Source: Metellina segmentata
Taxonomy: Eukaryota > Arthropoda > Arachnida > Araneae > Tetragnathidae
DNA: 64,000 bases
Reading direction: 5' to 3'
NCBI GenBank assembly: GCA_947359465.1
Contig: OX375873.1
Location: 138,381,916-138,445,915 of the forward strand
Below the pieces are notes generated by a model that saw only the letters and a program-made list of their open reading frames with translations, was not told the origin of the DNA and did no database searches. Of this stretch, positions 35,501-47,885 are shown piece by piece. Position 1 is the first letter of the stretch; every line of letters starts with the position of its first letter. A program made the translations under genes and the position numbers.

Positions 35501-36231
35501 GAAGAAAAGGATCAAGTTTTGTTTACCTTTGATGGATTTTCCAAAAATGTCAGCAAACCTTTTAAATTAGTAACTTTTGAGAGAAATTTGTTTAACCTTT
35601 TTAGAGACTACGGCGGGTACAGCTGTTACATCATGATCGTGCCAAGAAGGAATTTAGGCCAGTACATCAGCTGTACCTTGCGAAAGTTATAAGAATCGCG
35701 TTTTTATATCTATAGCCATAGTCAAAAGGTTAGATACCCCCAAGTTGCCAAGATTGAAAAATTGTAGCAAAAAGTCACCTGTGGCCACCCTGGGTCGATC
35801 AACCTAAAATTTCTTGTTCGAGATTGATTTTCTCACGATACTTGCTTTATATCACAGCGCCTCCGAAAATCCAGATACTTAACTTAACGGGTATTTGGCT
35901 TTCAACTAATACCCCAAAATCAGTCCCCCATGCCCCGAATTTTATCTAGCGTATTTAGCCGAGCTAGTGGTTTAAACAATCTTCTTATCCTGTGTGTTCT
36001 ATCCTATGTATCCTAAGTGTTCTTCCTATCGTCGCATCAAGACAGGTTAAAACCACGGGAGAAGTGTGATTTCAGTGGACTATTTTGCTGCGCCCCAGAG
36101 AATCGCAGTGGTCTCGGAACCTCTGATTCAGATAAAATTTTAGCTTCTCCCAACGGACATAAGGTTTAATTACGGCCGAAAAGTAACGAGTCTGTGGTGG
36201 AATTCACTTCAATTACGAATAGTTGTTCCAG
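32523..36231. other. AT-rich intron, no gene seen
   Basis: Continuation of the intron 28595-36668. No domain, array or terminal repeat was recognised. A short 10-bp inverted pair GGTACAGCTG / CAGCTGTACC near 35615-35690 is too short to call. The segment from 35400 to 36180 is somewhat less AT-rich than the rest. Confidence 0.55.
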
Positions 36232-36235
36232 TTAA

Positions 36236-36440
36236 CTATCGAAGTGGTTTAGATATGAGATATATATTCCATCAAATTCTAACTTGCTAATGACGAGATA
36301 TCTCGTCATTTGAATATTGCCGATTTGTTTTTATCATGAGATCAGGATTTGGTCTTTCTCTCTCTCTCAGTTTTATTCTGATAACAAGATATCTCCATTA
36401 AGATCTGACTAAATTTGCTAATAACATGATGCTTAGAATT
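36236..36440. mobile_element. TTAA/ATATCTCGTC MITE, right end lost
   Basis: TTAA at 36232-36235 is followed by CTATCGAAGTGGTTTAGATA, then AATGACGAGATATCTCGTCA and a degenerate second cycle ending AAATTTGCTAATAACATGAT. The inverted right terminus is not visible. It lies about 230 bp from the S4-S5 exon. Confidence 0.7.
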
Positions 36441-36668
36441 GGTGACAATTCTAGACAGAATAAAACGATCTTTGCCTGGAATTGGACAATTTGGAACATA
36501 ATTATTTTCTTATCAGAGACTTGTCGCTACAGGGCAGTTTTCTACCCGAAGACAAACCACCGTGATGACTAAGGGTTTCCAGTTCAATACTCTGTATTGG
36601 TCATTCGTCGAGATGTCAACAGCGAATGGGTGAAAATAGAGAGAATGTGCAGTGACGTGGAAATGTAC

Positions 36669-36854
36669 CTGAAAATGAAAATGAAGAGTATGAGCAGGGC
36701 GAAAAAGACCGCGACATTGTCCACGGTTCTCAGCATGATGACTAACTGCCGACGAAGAGCAGGCAAGAAACGCACCAGCTTCAGTATTCTCAGAAGTCGG
36801 AACGTTCGTAGCACAGACAGACCACTACCACTGCTCTGACACAGTTCCACTATG
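36669..36854 (-). CDS. Ca-alpha1T: Cav3 exon: domain II S4 voltage sensor and S5 (186 bp)
   Basis: The acceptor GTGTGTACCAG then C, and the donor TTCAG|GTACAT, give one completing base, 61 codons and two trailing bases. It starts [11 protein letters not shown] (end of S3 and the S3-S4 loop), then the S4 voltage sensor [18 protein letters not shown] with positive residues at every third position (R, R, R, K, R). The S4-S5 linker [16 protein letters not shown] and the S5 helix [15 protein letters not shown] follow. The final AG is completed to Ser by either turret exon. The donor (GTACAT) departs from the GTAAGT consensus, which may be relevant because this donor must choose between two acceptors; that is an inference. 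Confidence 0.96.
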
Positions 36855-39800
36855 CTGGTACACACAAACGAACCATGCGTTACACACTGGCATCGAATCG
36901 GGTAAACCTTTGGCAGAAAGTGTCCCTCACCAAGTAGGCTTGGACAATCAGTCACACGGAAATTTCAGAGATGCTTTCGCGAAATTAATTCGACTGAGGT
37001 TTCTTAAGTCTTTGAGAAAAATAGAATAGCACCTTTATACACAGAAAACTTACCTGTACACAGTACCTTCAAAGACGGAGTATCATCCTGTAGATATGCT
37101 GCGATTGCTCATTTTAGGGTTTTGACTGAGAATGACTGTTTACCGTCTACATCGTTTTAATTTAATGGATCCTGAATTATGCATTTTATGACCCGTTTTC
37201 AACGTTGATCATTTGAAGTGATTGCACATCACTATAACTCCCCTGGGAACAAGCTCGGGATCAGAGCACTGACCTCCGGCCGAAAATCCCGAAACGTCTA
37301 TCAAGTGGTCTTCTATGGTGATCCTATCCAGGTGGTCTTTAGGGGTGCACGACACTCCCTATGATTTTGAACGGTCTCCCAGTGAAATCTGGGGACACAA
37401 GGAGAGAACTGTTGTTCGAACTGAGTGGAGGTGTTTTCTTGTTGCGCTCGTTAGAGCCGCCCGTTTGTGTGCATTCCATTTTTATCGGTTTGCAGCGTCC
37501 AAGGACCATAAATCCTCTATTGTATACAGCGTAGATACTACTATTTGTAAAGTAAATGAACGATAGTTTGTTTGTAATTTTGGCTGTGTCGTTGTGTTCA
37601 TTGGCACACCTCTCGATCCACTACTTTACAGCATTTATGGATTGCATTGGAGAGGCAGAAATCCGTGAGCTAATTGCCAAATGCTCGGCAATCGCTTACC
37701 TGTCCACCAATAACACAGATAAGATATTTCATCTAACGAGTTCCAAGTTACAAAGAAGAAAGTTTTGACTGTCCAGTTGGGGTAAGGATCTAATGGGGTC
37801 TGACGAATGTCCTCCTAACCTCCTCTCGTGTAGCCTTACACCCTCTGGCTAGGCTGGTCCATCAAGGTCTTCACAAAAGGGAAAATGCAATTTAAAAAAA
37901 TCGAGCTTCCCACATTTGTTCCAGTAAATCTGGTATGCCTGCTTTGAGGCACACAACAGTCACCCATTACGTATATGCATGTGACATATCTAATGTTATA
38001 CAGTGATGGACTGACTCATTTTATAGGCCCGGGAAATGTAAATTATCTACTTGCCTCAGGTTTTCTCAAAACATTCGAGGAAAATTATGTTGCGTTAAAA
38101 ACGATTTGAAGCCTTATAAATTAGCTGAAAGTGAGCATAGTATTTACTAAAATAAATAACACATGTTCGGGCTGCATAATGTGATTAATTTGTTCTATAA
38201 TCTATAATTGTGATATTTCTCCCCTTTCTTCTTGTTTTTGCGCGTGTTCCGATTTGAGAGGCAAATTTCAATAATGCTTGACTACTCAATTTGAGTTGAC
38301 CATATCACTACTACAACACTAAATTTACCAAGTGGGTGAAATGATTCGTTCTAAAATTTTTATTAAAAATGATAATTATTTTTTAAATGTATAGTTTTCC
38401 CACAGTTGACTGTAAGAACTTTCCTAAAATGTTTCTAAAATTAATTTGATACTATATATATTTCTTTTCTCCTCTCCCTGCATCCGACACACATGTGAAA
38501 TATACTTATTTTGAACGTGACGGGTCTTTTGACCATTTTAATATTTTATGAGTTTTTACAACATCGTCAATTCTATATACACTGCTGTGCAAAATAATAA
38601 GCATAAACATCACTGTAAAGCGTTTTGTGATTCATTGCATAAGGGTAACAGAACATCTCAACTTAGAATACTTTCTTCTCAACTGAAGTAACGATACCTG
38701 TTCGAGATCAAGATTACAATCAAAATATATTATTTAAGATCATTAAATGTTTTTTACTTTGTTTACAATTGTTAAATTGTTATTTAAAGATAGTTTTGTT
38801 TATTGTTTTAATCACTAATTCTTCTGTTACTTGCATCCAAATAGAAAATCGGTCATTTAACCCCTTTCGGTCAAAATAAGTATTTAGAAAAGGTTGGTAA
38901 ATTCAGTGTCAAAGATCACTGTCATTATTAGTATCAACAAACTACTAGATTCCATTATTTACTTATTGCCTTGTTTATTGTATTTCTAATAAAACTACTC
39001 AATTTTCTATTTAAAGTACTCTTAACAAAATTCATGGTATTTTCAAACTTTCTTTCTGTGAAATCCAATGAAAACTAAAGTAATTCCTCCCACCTGTTGC
39101 AGGAAACGATGAGGAATTTTTAACAATTAGAGCCTAAAGAGGAAATGAAAAGAAGGATTAAGGAAGTACGATAAGCTACTTTTTATTTGTGAGTGTCGCT
39201 GTCGGCCAATTTAGTTAAAGTATCATTTCAGCAATATAGATTAAAAAAATGGATTTTCAATGCATCAAATTATTTTTGATTTGGAATTGCTTTTAAATTA
39301 GTTTTAAAGATGATATAATTCTCAGCAGCATGTATTGTTGAGGAGACACTTTCTGCCAGAGATTGCATACAGTGAGATGAAAATAATTGAAATTCAAAGA
39401 AAGTCATAAAACAGAAGAACACATACCGTTGGAATGTGCGAGTCCGCGAACTGGTGCTTGATGTTTCAATTTATTTTCACTTTAATTTGTTGCGCGTTCA
39501 ACTTTCCAGAGCAAGTTTGATTTTATCCTTAACCGGAATTGATTCGGAAGAATGACAAGGTTCGTTTTCAGAACAGAGTTCTTGAGTTTTCAGATCAGTC
39601 GATGTCATATAAATATGCAATTGAACACACACACAACACGTCCAATATGTTGTTTGGTTTTGAAGTTTTGAATTGCATTGTAACTTCTAATATTCATAAA
39701 ATATAACATAGAAATTTAAAGGAGACTTGGGTCCTTTCGTAGGATCAATTTCGGACATTTTTGGAAACATCAATCACGAGCTCGAACTCGCACGCTCAAC

Positions 39801-41740
39801 ACGTACTTATTGCTTGTTACCGACATCGTGAATGAAGTTTTATCAGTTTTTATTGTCAGCTTAATGACTCTTAAGATGAAAATCGACCCGAATGTCAATA
39901 ATGTTTTACTAATTCAACATATTCCCAACTTTTTAGCTTTTAAACAATACGAGGTCTTGTGAAAATTCAAAATAGTTTTATAGTAACAAGAGTTTTTGTT
40001 AGATACTGTAACCCTATACAAACATGTTTCCAAAACTTTTAAAATTCAATTTCTGATGAACTGTGTTTTTGCAACACGATGCTTTGTTCAAACAGTGATA
40101 AGTCTACTATGAATTAATGTAGTAGAATTATTTTTGTGCCATTATAATCTATAGAATAAAGTGACTGTTTTGACCTTCAATAAAAGTTATTAGTTAAGGG
40201 GTCTAGGACTCAAAATATGAAAAAAATAGTCAATATTTTTACTATCCTAAAAAATAATATAGATATTTCTGAATAAAATGGCACCTTAATTTTGTTTCTA
40301 ACTATCCGTAGAACCTAAATTATTCAACTTTTTATAAACATGATATCTGCAAATCAAACGAGCCTTCATAATTTTAAACGTTATTTTTCTTCTTTTGTGT
40401 AAATGGGATATCAATAGTGAAAAATGGATATAACTTAAAAATTACTTGTCATAAATTAATGAAATTTTCTACATTTACTATTCAAATATATTTCTTTAAT
40501 TTCTCGTCAGCAATTGTGTACATATATATTTTTTTCTTTAGTTTTTCGAACTTTGTATACTATCTGTTTTATGTAGTTTGAGTACAAAATATTTAAAAAA
40601 AAATTCTGATCTTTTCAACCAAAAATCACGAAGACAGTTTATAGTTTGAACTTTTAGGAGTTAATTAATAAAAAAATGAAGTGATTTGTTACAAAATATT
40701 TTAAGTTATATCCATTTTGCCCAACGTCAAAATTTAAAAAAAAATTCAGTTCTAATGAAAGAATTTTAAAATTTTGAAAATATAAAATAGTTATTGTAAT
40801 TGCAAAACACAATGTATACCAACAGAAAAATTTCAGAACAAAAACTTTAAAATTGAAGATTTTAGAATTTTGAGACCCAGACACCCTTAAGAAATGAATT
40901 CTTTGTTGATTTTTAACTGTTGAAATTCTTGAAAGAATCCTGATTTTTTACACTTTCTTGTGTGAAAATATTGTAAAACCCCACTATTATTTCAAGCAAC
41001 TTTACGGAGGGTCAAAACATGAAGAATAATATTAGGAATAATTTCTATTAGGAGAATTGTATTTCTGAACAAATTAGAATTTGAGGTAACACTGTTCAAA
41101 AAACATGCTCATTAGTTTATTATATCTAAATTGGATAATTATTAGCTTAATCTGAATTTTTCACATTGAAATAAGTTTAAGCACAAACCAATGACTGATT
41201 GTACATAATTGGATTTTTAAAGTCAAAATTTAAAAATTTTTCTAGTGTATACGACATTTTTTAAGGATGTTTGGTTAAAACCACACTTGTACTCTATCCT
41301 TTCTTCATTGACAGTTACATAGGTTATCCCTAAGATTATAGTATATTGAATGATACACATTAATACTATTACATAAGTTTTAGCAGCAATAGGTTTCACC
41401 AAAGAACCATTATTAATTTAATCTGCATCTATTTCAATTCATTTTGTCCAGACTATCCGAGAGCTTTCATGCACCTACAAAAATTTAAATTCAAGCACAT
41501 CAATTTTTAGTCATATTTACTAAGTACTCTTTTCGAGGAACGACAGTTTAGGAAACATCCAAGGCACCTTAAGTACATCCGTAGCTTAAATGAACGCCTC
41601 TAAATGAATGCTATTTAATACCTTACATATTTATACTTTAGTAGGACAGGTGGAATGAACAACTGAAACTAGAGTGAAATTATTGCTGCAGTGACTGTGA
41701 ACTAGTACCTAAATTTTGGTAACTTCGACGTTAAATGAAT
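36855..41740. other. Intron, mostly AT-rich, no gene seen
   Basis: Part of the intron 36855-42865. A patch of normal base composition at about 37200-37960 has open frames but no recognisable protein. The rest (38000-41740) is AT-rich without arrays or terminal repeats that I could find. Confidence 0.55.
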
Positions 41741-41744
41741 CGTA

Positions 41745-42200
41745 ATAAGCTTGGTTGCACTTTAGATAAATAGTGTAGTGTTTAAAATAAACTGTTTTTG
41801 CTTTTCTCATTAAAGATCTATCACTTTAAAATTAAACTAATAGTAAAAAGCTTGGTTAAATTTTAGGTAAATAGTGTAGTGTTTTAAATAACCTTGTTTG
41901 CCTTTCACATTAAGGATCTATTACTTTGAAATTCAATTGATCGTAACAAACTTGGTTACGCTTTGAATTTTAGTTTAGTGTTTTAAATAAGCTGTTTTTG
42001 CCCTTTCTCATTAAGGATCTATTACTTTGAAATTAAATTATTTGTAATAAGCTTGGTTATACGTTTTAGATAAATAGTGTATTGTTTAAAATTAACTGTT
42101 TTTGCCTTTTTTTTCTTTAATTAAGGATCTATATCTTTAAAATTAAATTAATAGTAATAAGCTTGGTTACGCTGTAGGTAGATAGTGTAGTGATCATATA
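41745..42200. repeat. Tandem array, about 4.5 units of ~103 bp
   Basis: The unit contains AAGCTTGGTTACACTTTAGA, TAAATAGTGTAGTGTTTAAA, ATAAACTGTTTTTGCC and TCTCATTAAGGATCTATTAC. Starts lie near 41748, 41850, 41950, 42050 and 42158. The last unit is partial. It lies some 660 bp downstream, in gene orientation, of the S2-S3 exon. Confidence 0.88.
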
Positions 42201-42865
42201 TTCAATTTAATGACAAGTGATAAATTAAATATAATTAAATTATATATAATTATAAATGTAAATAATTAGAAATTAAATAGATTTTGCTCCTACAAGTATA
42301 TTGGATAGAGTTCACATGCGGTATTTTATGAGCTTAGATTATAAGTGCTGTAGATTTGAAATCACGAAGCATTTTTTTAGCTAATTTTAAAAAGCTTATC
42401 TAAATTTGATTGAATCCGTTTTACTCCTTTATATGCCTTTATTCTCAAGATCATGAGGTTTCAGTAAGGTTTGTTTTTATCTCTCAGTTTAAGGGAATCA
42501 ATAAACATATGAAATCACATGTAAGAGGAAAAATGAGTGAAGTCTTAAATGGTTATAAGCGTTTCACATAGACATAATCCATTGTTTTGGGCTCTTTTAA
42601 AAGATTTGGTCCGTTAATTCAACTTAATCAGCTACCAGGGAGTAGATTCTATTTGATGAACTGAGCTTAAATCCATATTCTTAGAGACCTTTCGTCAACA
42701 ATCTGATGGAATAGCTGAATGTAAACGTTTCACTCTTCCCTCCTCGTAAAACGTTAACCAAGAAAACGAGTCCCATGGTACATGTTTCAGATCGCTTTCT
42801 GAATTTCAACGAGATTAAAAGGGGGTGTCATGTGAAATTCTCAACATGCACGCATTTACACTTAC

Positions 42866-43017
42866 CTGAGTATAACGATGACGCCGTCAAAAACGTTGTA
42901 CCCACTGCTGATGTAACCGTAAAGGCCTTCCGCCAAAATTTTCAAACACATCTCGAAACCGAAGATTCCGGTGAAGACGAGATTACTGACTTCGACGATG
43001 AACGTTAATTCATCGGG
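42866..43017 (-). CDS. Ca-alpha1T: Cav3 exon: domain II S2-S3 (152 bp)
   Basis: The acceptor CTCCCTTTTTTCCAG and donor CTCAG|GTAAGT frame 50 codons plus two bases. Entered in phase 0 from the S1 exon it gives HNQ|PDELTFIVEVSN, then S2 (LVFTGIFGFEMCLKILAEG), a short loop (LYGYISSGYN) and S3 (VFDGVIVIL). The S2 Glu in FEM and the S3 Asp in FDG are the usual counter-charges for the S4 arginines. The AG at the end is completed to Ser by the next exon. The wording is closest to T-type channels (vertebrate forms have EEL...NIVFT...NIFDGVIV). Confidence 0.96.
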
Positions 43018-43514
43018 CTGGAAAAAAGGGAGAAAGTCATAGTATTCAACATAAGTGAAACAATGCAGATGTGGTAACATATTAATAATCAACGGAAATG
43101 TCATTGAATTCCATCACGATTGCCACACAGACGCTTCCACCTTCATTTTAATCGAATGAAATACTTGCAAGGTCATTAAAAACCATCCTTTGGAATCTAT
43201 AACACTTTAATTGGCAATGGTGCAGAACTCAAGTTATAGTAGTGTTACGAAATCTCTATCGAATGTTTAAAATCTCTCTCAAAGTCCTATCCTACCCTAC
43301 GGCCTCATCGTGGCAAGAGGAGTAGCACAAGTGAAGCACGTCGATACTCCTGGTATGGCCACACAAGGGCTGCGCTTTACCCGGCTAACATAGGAAGGTG
43401 AACAGGTGGCTGACTGCTACAGATATGGGTTCCCACATCTTATAACCAATAGCAGACGCGCTCTACTGCCAACTCTTTCAAACTTGTCTTCTTTCAAGCT
43501 CTTTGGACATAGGA

Positions 43515-43735
43515 GGTGTTGGCTCCACCCATGTCATAAACTTGTGCAAAAGAAGGAAGACCAACCGTCATTTTTTCATAAAGCAATTGCGCAGATCATC
43601 TCCAGTACATTTGCATCACTGGTACCTCACTACCCACGTCATGAGCTTGTTCAAAAGGAGAACGACCACCTGTAAGTTCTTAGAAAGCAATTGCACAGAT
43701 CATCTCCAGTACATTTGCATCACTGGTACCTGAGT
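43515..43735. repeat. Two-unit tandem duplication of ~107 bp
   Basis: A block running from CATGTCATAAACTTGTGCAA to TTTGCATCACTGGTACCT is repeated directly. AAAGCAATTGCGCAGATCAT and CTCCAGTACATTTGCATCAC appear near 43580 and again near 43687 with few changes. The region 43018-43514 shows no gene; an overlapping open frame at 43406-43675 reads through the repeat and is probably chance. Confidence 0.8.
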
Positions 43736-44329
43736 AAAATACCAGATGAGCTGCTTACCATAAACCTGTCCTGGAAATTTTAAAAAACCCATCTGTCATT
43801 ATCCAAAAAACTTTTTTTTTTCAGATTCAATGACTTTGTGTGATTTTTTTAAATTCTGGGATAAGAAAGAAGAATAGGACGTTTAAAATGATAACAAGAA
43901 TTTAAGAAAGGAATAGCATTTTTAAACTTGTAACTGTCTTGAATATGCTGCTGCTTATCCACAATTTCACTGCCATGACAAGACATAGTCCAAAATACCA
44001 CGATTATTAGTTTTACCTCTAACCACCTGCAGTTATCACGATGGTTTACTGTTACAACGGTCTCACTAACCAATTTTAAATTCATGATTAAACTTCAAGA
44101 ATCTAGAATGTCTACTTCGTTACCTCGACGAAGTTAGTCGCCACAGGTCAACAGCCATCCCTGGCCGCGTACCGAAATATTATCTCAGTCTGGTTCCCCT
44201 CCTAAATAACATGCTCATTTTGAAAAATGTGCCAATTTCTGCTTCTAGATTTAAAAAAAATAATCCGTTATGTTGAGAAAAATTGACCTTATTTCACATC
44301 GTAAAGATTGGCTGCGTTTTGCTACCATC

Positions 44330-44470
44330 TCATATTAAAAGACATAACTTCGCAATGAGCTACTGCGCTTTGCGAAGTTATGGTAATGAAATTACTGATA
44401 AGTTAGCTAAAATGTCAACCGCAATAGACCTAGTTCCTTTGTCAGCAACTACCCTCTCTAGGTGTGTCTG
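44330..44470 (+). pseudogene. Fragment of a LINE-encoded RNase H
   Basis: Plus-strand translation near 44370-44415 gives YGNEITDKLAKMSTAI, which matches the GNExADxLAK motif at the end of RNase H domains in jockey-type LINEs; LLPSHIKRH just before it resembles the WIPSHVG phrase. No other LINE blocks are seen around it. Confidence 0.5.
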
Positions 44471-44679
44471 GGTAGGGTCAAGAGATACGATCAATCACTT
44501 TGGTGTTTTTTTGAGGCGTTGTGTTACATGCTCTGAAGTAAATCGTCATCTTTTCCAATATCAGAGATGACAAAAAGTGCATAGAGCAGTTGCCACATTT
44601 CTGCTGAAGGCAGAATAGGCCGCCCGCATTGTATCCTACTTGAATTGTTTTAACCTGTGTGACTCCAACAAATGTATTA

Positions 44680-44791
44680 AACTCTATAACAAAACCAATA
44701 TCCGCCAATACCCATAAAATCTATATCCACCAATTTCTATCGCAATCGGTACAGCTGCTCCTTGGTGCGTCGATTTTTTTGTTATAGAGTT
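44680..44791. mobile_element. 112-bp deletion derivative of the Tc1 family at 18679-19501
   Basis: It begins AACTCTATAACAAAA and ends TTTTTTTGTTATAGAGTT, with flanking TA on both sides. Its right half (ATCGCAATCGGTACAGCTGC, TCCTTGGTGCGTCGATTTTT) is nearly the same as the right end of the 18679-19501 element. It is therefore a non-autonomous remnant of the same family, reduced to little more than its ends. Confidence 0.85.
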
Positions 44792-45475
44792 TATATTACT
44801 TAGCTGGTTTATAGAAGGCATCGTGAAATCGACGTTAATACACCGGAACTCTTGTATAAAGATGTAATGTTTCATATTCAATTGCAGAAAAAAAATCGAC
44901 GAAAAATGCAAACTCGAATACTTTTAAAACATGCAATAGAAATGCGAGATGGCGAAGAGCAGTTTTTCCTATAGTTCTTAAGTTTACACTTATCTTTCTA
45001 CATCCCTTTCAAAGTTAGAATCGTTCACAAAGAGCTAATCGCTTTTTTTTCTGGCCGAACAGTAGCAATCCTGTTCATCTAGCATTCTCTAGCATGCATT
45101 TAAAAGTTCGTTTTTAACTTTAAGATTATTATGAATTGCAATGAGTGAACTACGAGCACAGCGCCTGGTGCGGAGCTATAAACCTCCGAACTGTTACTGA
45201 ACTATGAATCGAAGAGATATCTTACGTCTGCTGCGATCAAGGACACATCCTCCGAGAGTCATAGAATTTTCTGTGTATAGAATGAAGAGGCGTGGTACAA
45301 CTACACTCTACGTTTATGAGCGGTGGCAACGGCCTTGGGGATTTTTTTGCGCACTTCTAGTAGCGAGTTACGGTTCATTAAGACAACCCATATGTCTTTA
45401 TGGTTATTGTGGTTTTCATAGCAACCTCGGCAAACGGTAACTTTCAATTTTCATTTTGAATATTCTAGAAAGTTC

Positions 45476-46278
45476 GGTACAGCTACACTCTACGTTTATG
45501 AGTGATGGCAACGGCTTGGCGATTTTTTTGGCGCACTTCTGGTAGCGAGTTACGATAAATTAAGGCAACCCATCTTTCGTTGCTGTTGTTGTGGTTTTCA
45601 CGGCAACCTCGGCAAACGGAAACTATCAATTTTCATTTTGAATATTCTAGAAAGTTCTTCCAAAATCCGTTAAAATCGTTTGATTTCATTGATTCGTTTG
45701 AAATTTTTTCTTTCCTCCCATTGGTTATTTTGTTTTTAAAATATCCTTTTATTGCATTGGTCCTTTTAAATCGTTTTCTGTGATACCATTGGTCCATTTA
45801 TTTGTATTTTGACAGTTGTGGAATTTTTATTTTGTTATAATAGTTTTCACGACAGGATTAAGAGTTTTTTTTTTGACCATTTTCGTTTTCATTATTTTTT
45901 TACGAGAGAATTCTGACGTTATCAGGTATTATTTCTTGCTTTTTTTATTTTGTAAATCTTTTTCTTTTTCAACATGCTCACTGTATTTAGTGTAATTGAT
46001 AAGTTTCAGGGTATTCTTACCATTCGTAGCTTAGTTTCTCTGTTGGTTCACAAATGTGTTTTGATATGTGATTAAGCTTACTACTTTTTGTGAAATTTTT
46101 TTTAATACACTTTTTAAAACGTTCTGAAATGTGCTTAAAAAGTGTGTTGTAAAAAGAAAAAAAATTGTGACAGGAAAAGAGTTAAGAAATAATTATTTCC
46201 TTGGCGACTTTAGAAGTGCGCCAAAAAAAAATCGCCAAGCCGTTGCCATCAGTCATAAACGTAGAGTGTAGCTGTACC
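45476..46278 (+). mobile_element. Inner copy of the same long-TIR element, perfect 8-bp TSD
   Basis: It is bounded by GAAAGTTC at 45468-45475 and 46279-46286 (perfect). It begins GGTACAGCTACACTCTACGT and ends ACGTAGAGTGTAGCTGTACC, and the inverted arms extend for about 75 bp (TATGAGTGATGGCAACGGCT, TTTTTTTGGCGCACTTCT and their inverses). The interior is T-rich with no coding capacity. GTAATTGATAAGTTTCAGGG and GTATTCTTACC near 46000 recur near 48050 in the outer copy, confirming that both are the same family. Confidence 0.88.
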
Positions 46279-46343
46279 GAAAGTTCTTCCAAAATCCGTT
46301 AAAGTCGTTTGACTTCATTGGTTCGTTTGGAATTTTTATTTAA

Positions 46344-47885
46344 CTAGGGGGCTCCGCCCCCTGCTCGCTTACGCTCGCCAACCCCCGGGGATTGCTGCGC
46401 AATCCCATTTGGTTTGCGAAGCAAACCAACACTCCTTTCACAGATGTCATTTGGTTTGCTTCGCAAACCAACATTCCTTTCACAGAGTGAAACTATCTGA
46501 ATAATTCGTATTATGCTGATTTCACTTTCCGGTACATGACGTCACAGCGAGGGCTTCGCGCCCTGCTCGCTTACGCTCGCCGACCCCGGGGATTGCTACG
46601 CAATCCCGTTTGGTTTGCTTTCTCAAACCAATACTTCTTTCGCAATTGATTTCACTTTTTTTTGCTTTAACACTTAATGCACCCTAAACTAATAGCCGCA
46701 TCAGTAAAAAATCTTCTGTATCTTGTTCCCTGTACAATTTTAAGTAAACAGTGTTAATATCAAAACTTTACGATTGTACTTTGTCGGTAAACTGTCTTGA
46801 GAACAGAGGGAAAAAAGCGAGCCTTTTTCCTCGCCAAATAAAAAGATATCGTTTTTATGGCAATTGTTGCTACGATAAATTTGATATCTGGCAAACCCGA
46901 TAGTAGGAAATGCAACCCACTGCTGTTTGCGGAACCAGCTATGCGAACTGAAAAATACGAAATTTGTGTCACCAACTTTTGATTGCATCGAATTTATTTA
47001 TGAACCAATTTTAAAAATAATTGTACCGTAAGAAAGAGTACATTGTGAGGTATACTGCAATATTTTTAAAATTAAAAACTAACAGTAATACTATATAGAT
47101 ATGACCATTTTAGTTTTGTATCGGAAGTTACGATCTGAAAGTTCCGAAAATTGTATGACCTACTTTTAATTGCATCGATTTTGTTTATTAACCAATTTGA
47201 AAAATAATTGTACCATAAGAAAGAGTGTAATGTAGTGTATTCAGTGATGTTCTCAAATTTAAAAAATAATGGTTTTTGCCGTAGACATAACGGTTTTAAC
47301 AAAACGTAGCGAAAATATCCGAAGATTCCGAATTTTGTATCACGAACTTTTGATCGCATCCAATTTAATTATTAACCGATTTCAAAAATAATAGTACCGT
47401 AAGAAAGAGTATATTCTGAGGTATACTGCGATATTTTAAAAATTAAAAACTAATAGTAATTAGATATAGATACGGCAGTTTTAAAAAAAAGTAACAAAAA
47501 TGTCCCGATTTTTCCCGAATTTCAAAAAAATATTATCAAGAACTACATTTAAATTTCAAAAAAAACTCGACGAGCTGCAAAAATTTACGTTGAGAGGTAC
47601 TCTTAAAAAAAAACTCACGACTAAAGACTGAAATTTTGAATGTGTTTTGCTCACTCGCGGAAGAAATTTCACTTCTTCAACTTTAACACTTAATAAAACC
47701 TAAACTAATAGCCGCATCGGAAAAAAATCTTAATAATTATCCAGGGAATACGATGAAGAACAAAGCATGTTAATTTCATATTTTTCCGATCAGTACTTTC
47801 TCGGGAAACCGTCTAAGAATGGAGCTAAACAACAAAAATTTCAATTCTTCGGCGGCGGCGGTAACTTTTTTTTAATATAGAGAGA
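46344..47885 (-). mobile_element. Non-autonomous Helitron
   Basis: Read on the minus strand it begins TCTCTCTATATTAAAAAAAA directly after a host A (47886) and ends in the hairpin GGGGGCGGAGCCCCC with CTAG as its last four bases, followed by host T (46343). TC start, 3' hairpin, CTRR end and insertion between A and T without duplication are the defining Helitron signs. The GC-rich 3' part has short palindromes (GATTGCGCAGCAATC, GGTTTGCTTCGCAAACC) and is partly duplicated (46350-46440 and 46560-46640). No Rep/helicase coding is present. Confidence 0.85.
46960..47450. repeat. Three ~190-bp tandem units inside the Helitron
   Basis: Each unit has a phrase like ACTTTTGATTGCATCGAATT, then AACCAATTTTAAAAATAATT and GTACCGTAAGAAAGAGTA, followed by GAGGTATACTGCAATATTTT. 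Copies lie near 46975, 47160 and 47348. The same units recur in inverse orientation in the Helitron relative at 57420-58285. Confidence 0.82.

Noticed and set aside
35611..35695. Inverted pair GGTACAGCTG / CAGCTGTACC, like the termini of the 45-48 kb element
   Set aside because: Only 10 bp match, the arms do not continue, and no 8-bp duplication flanks it.
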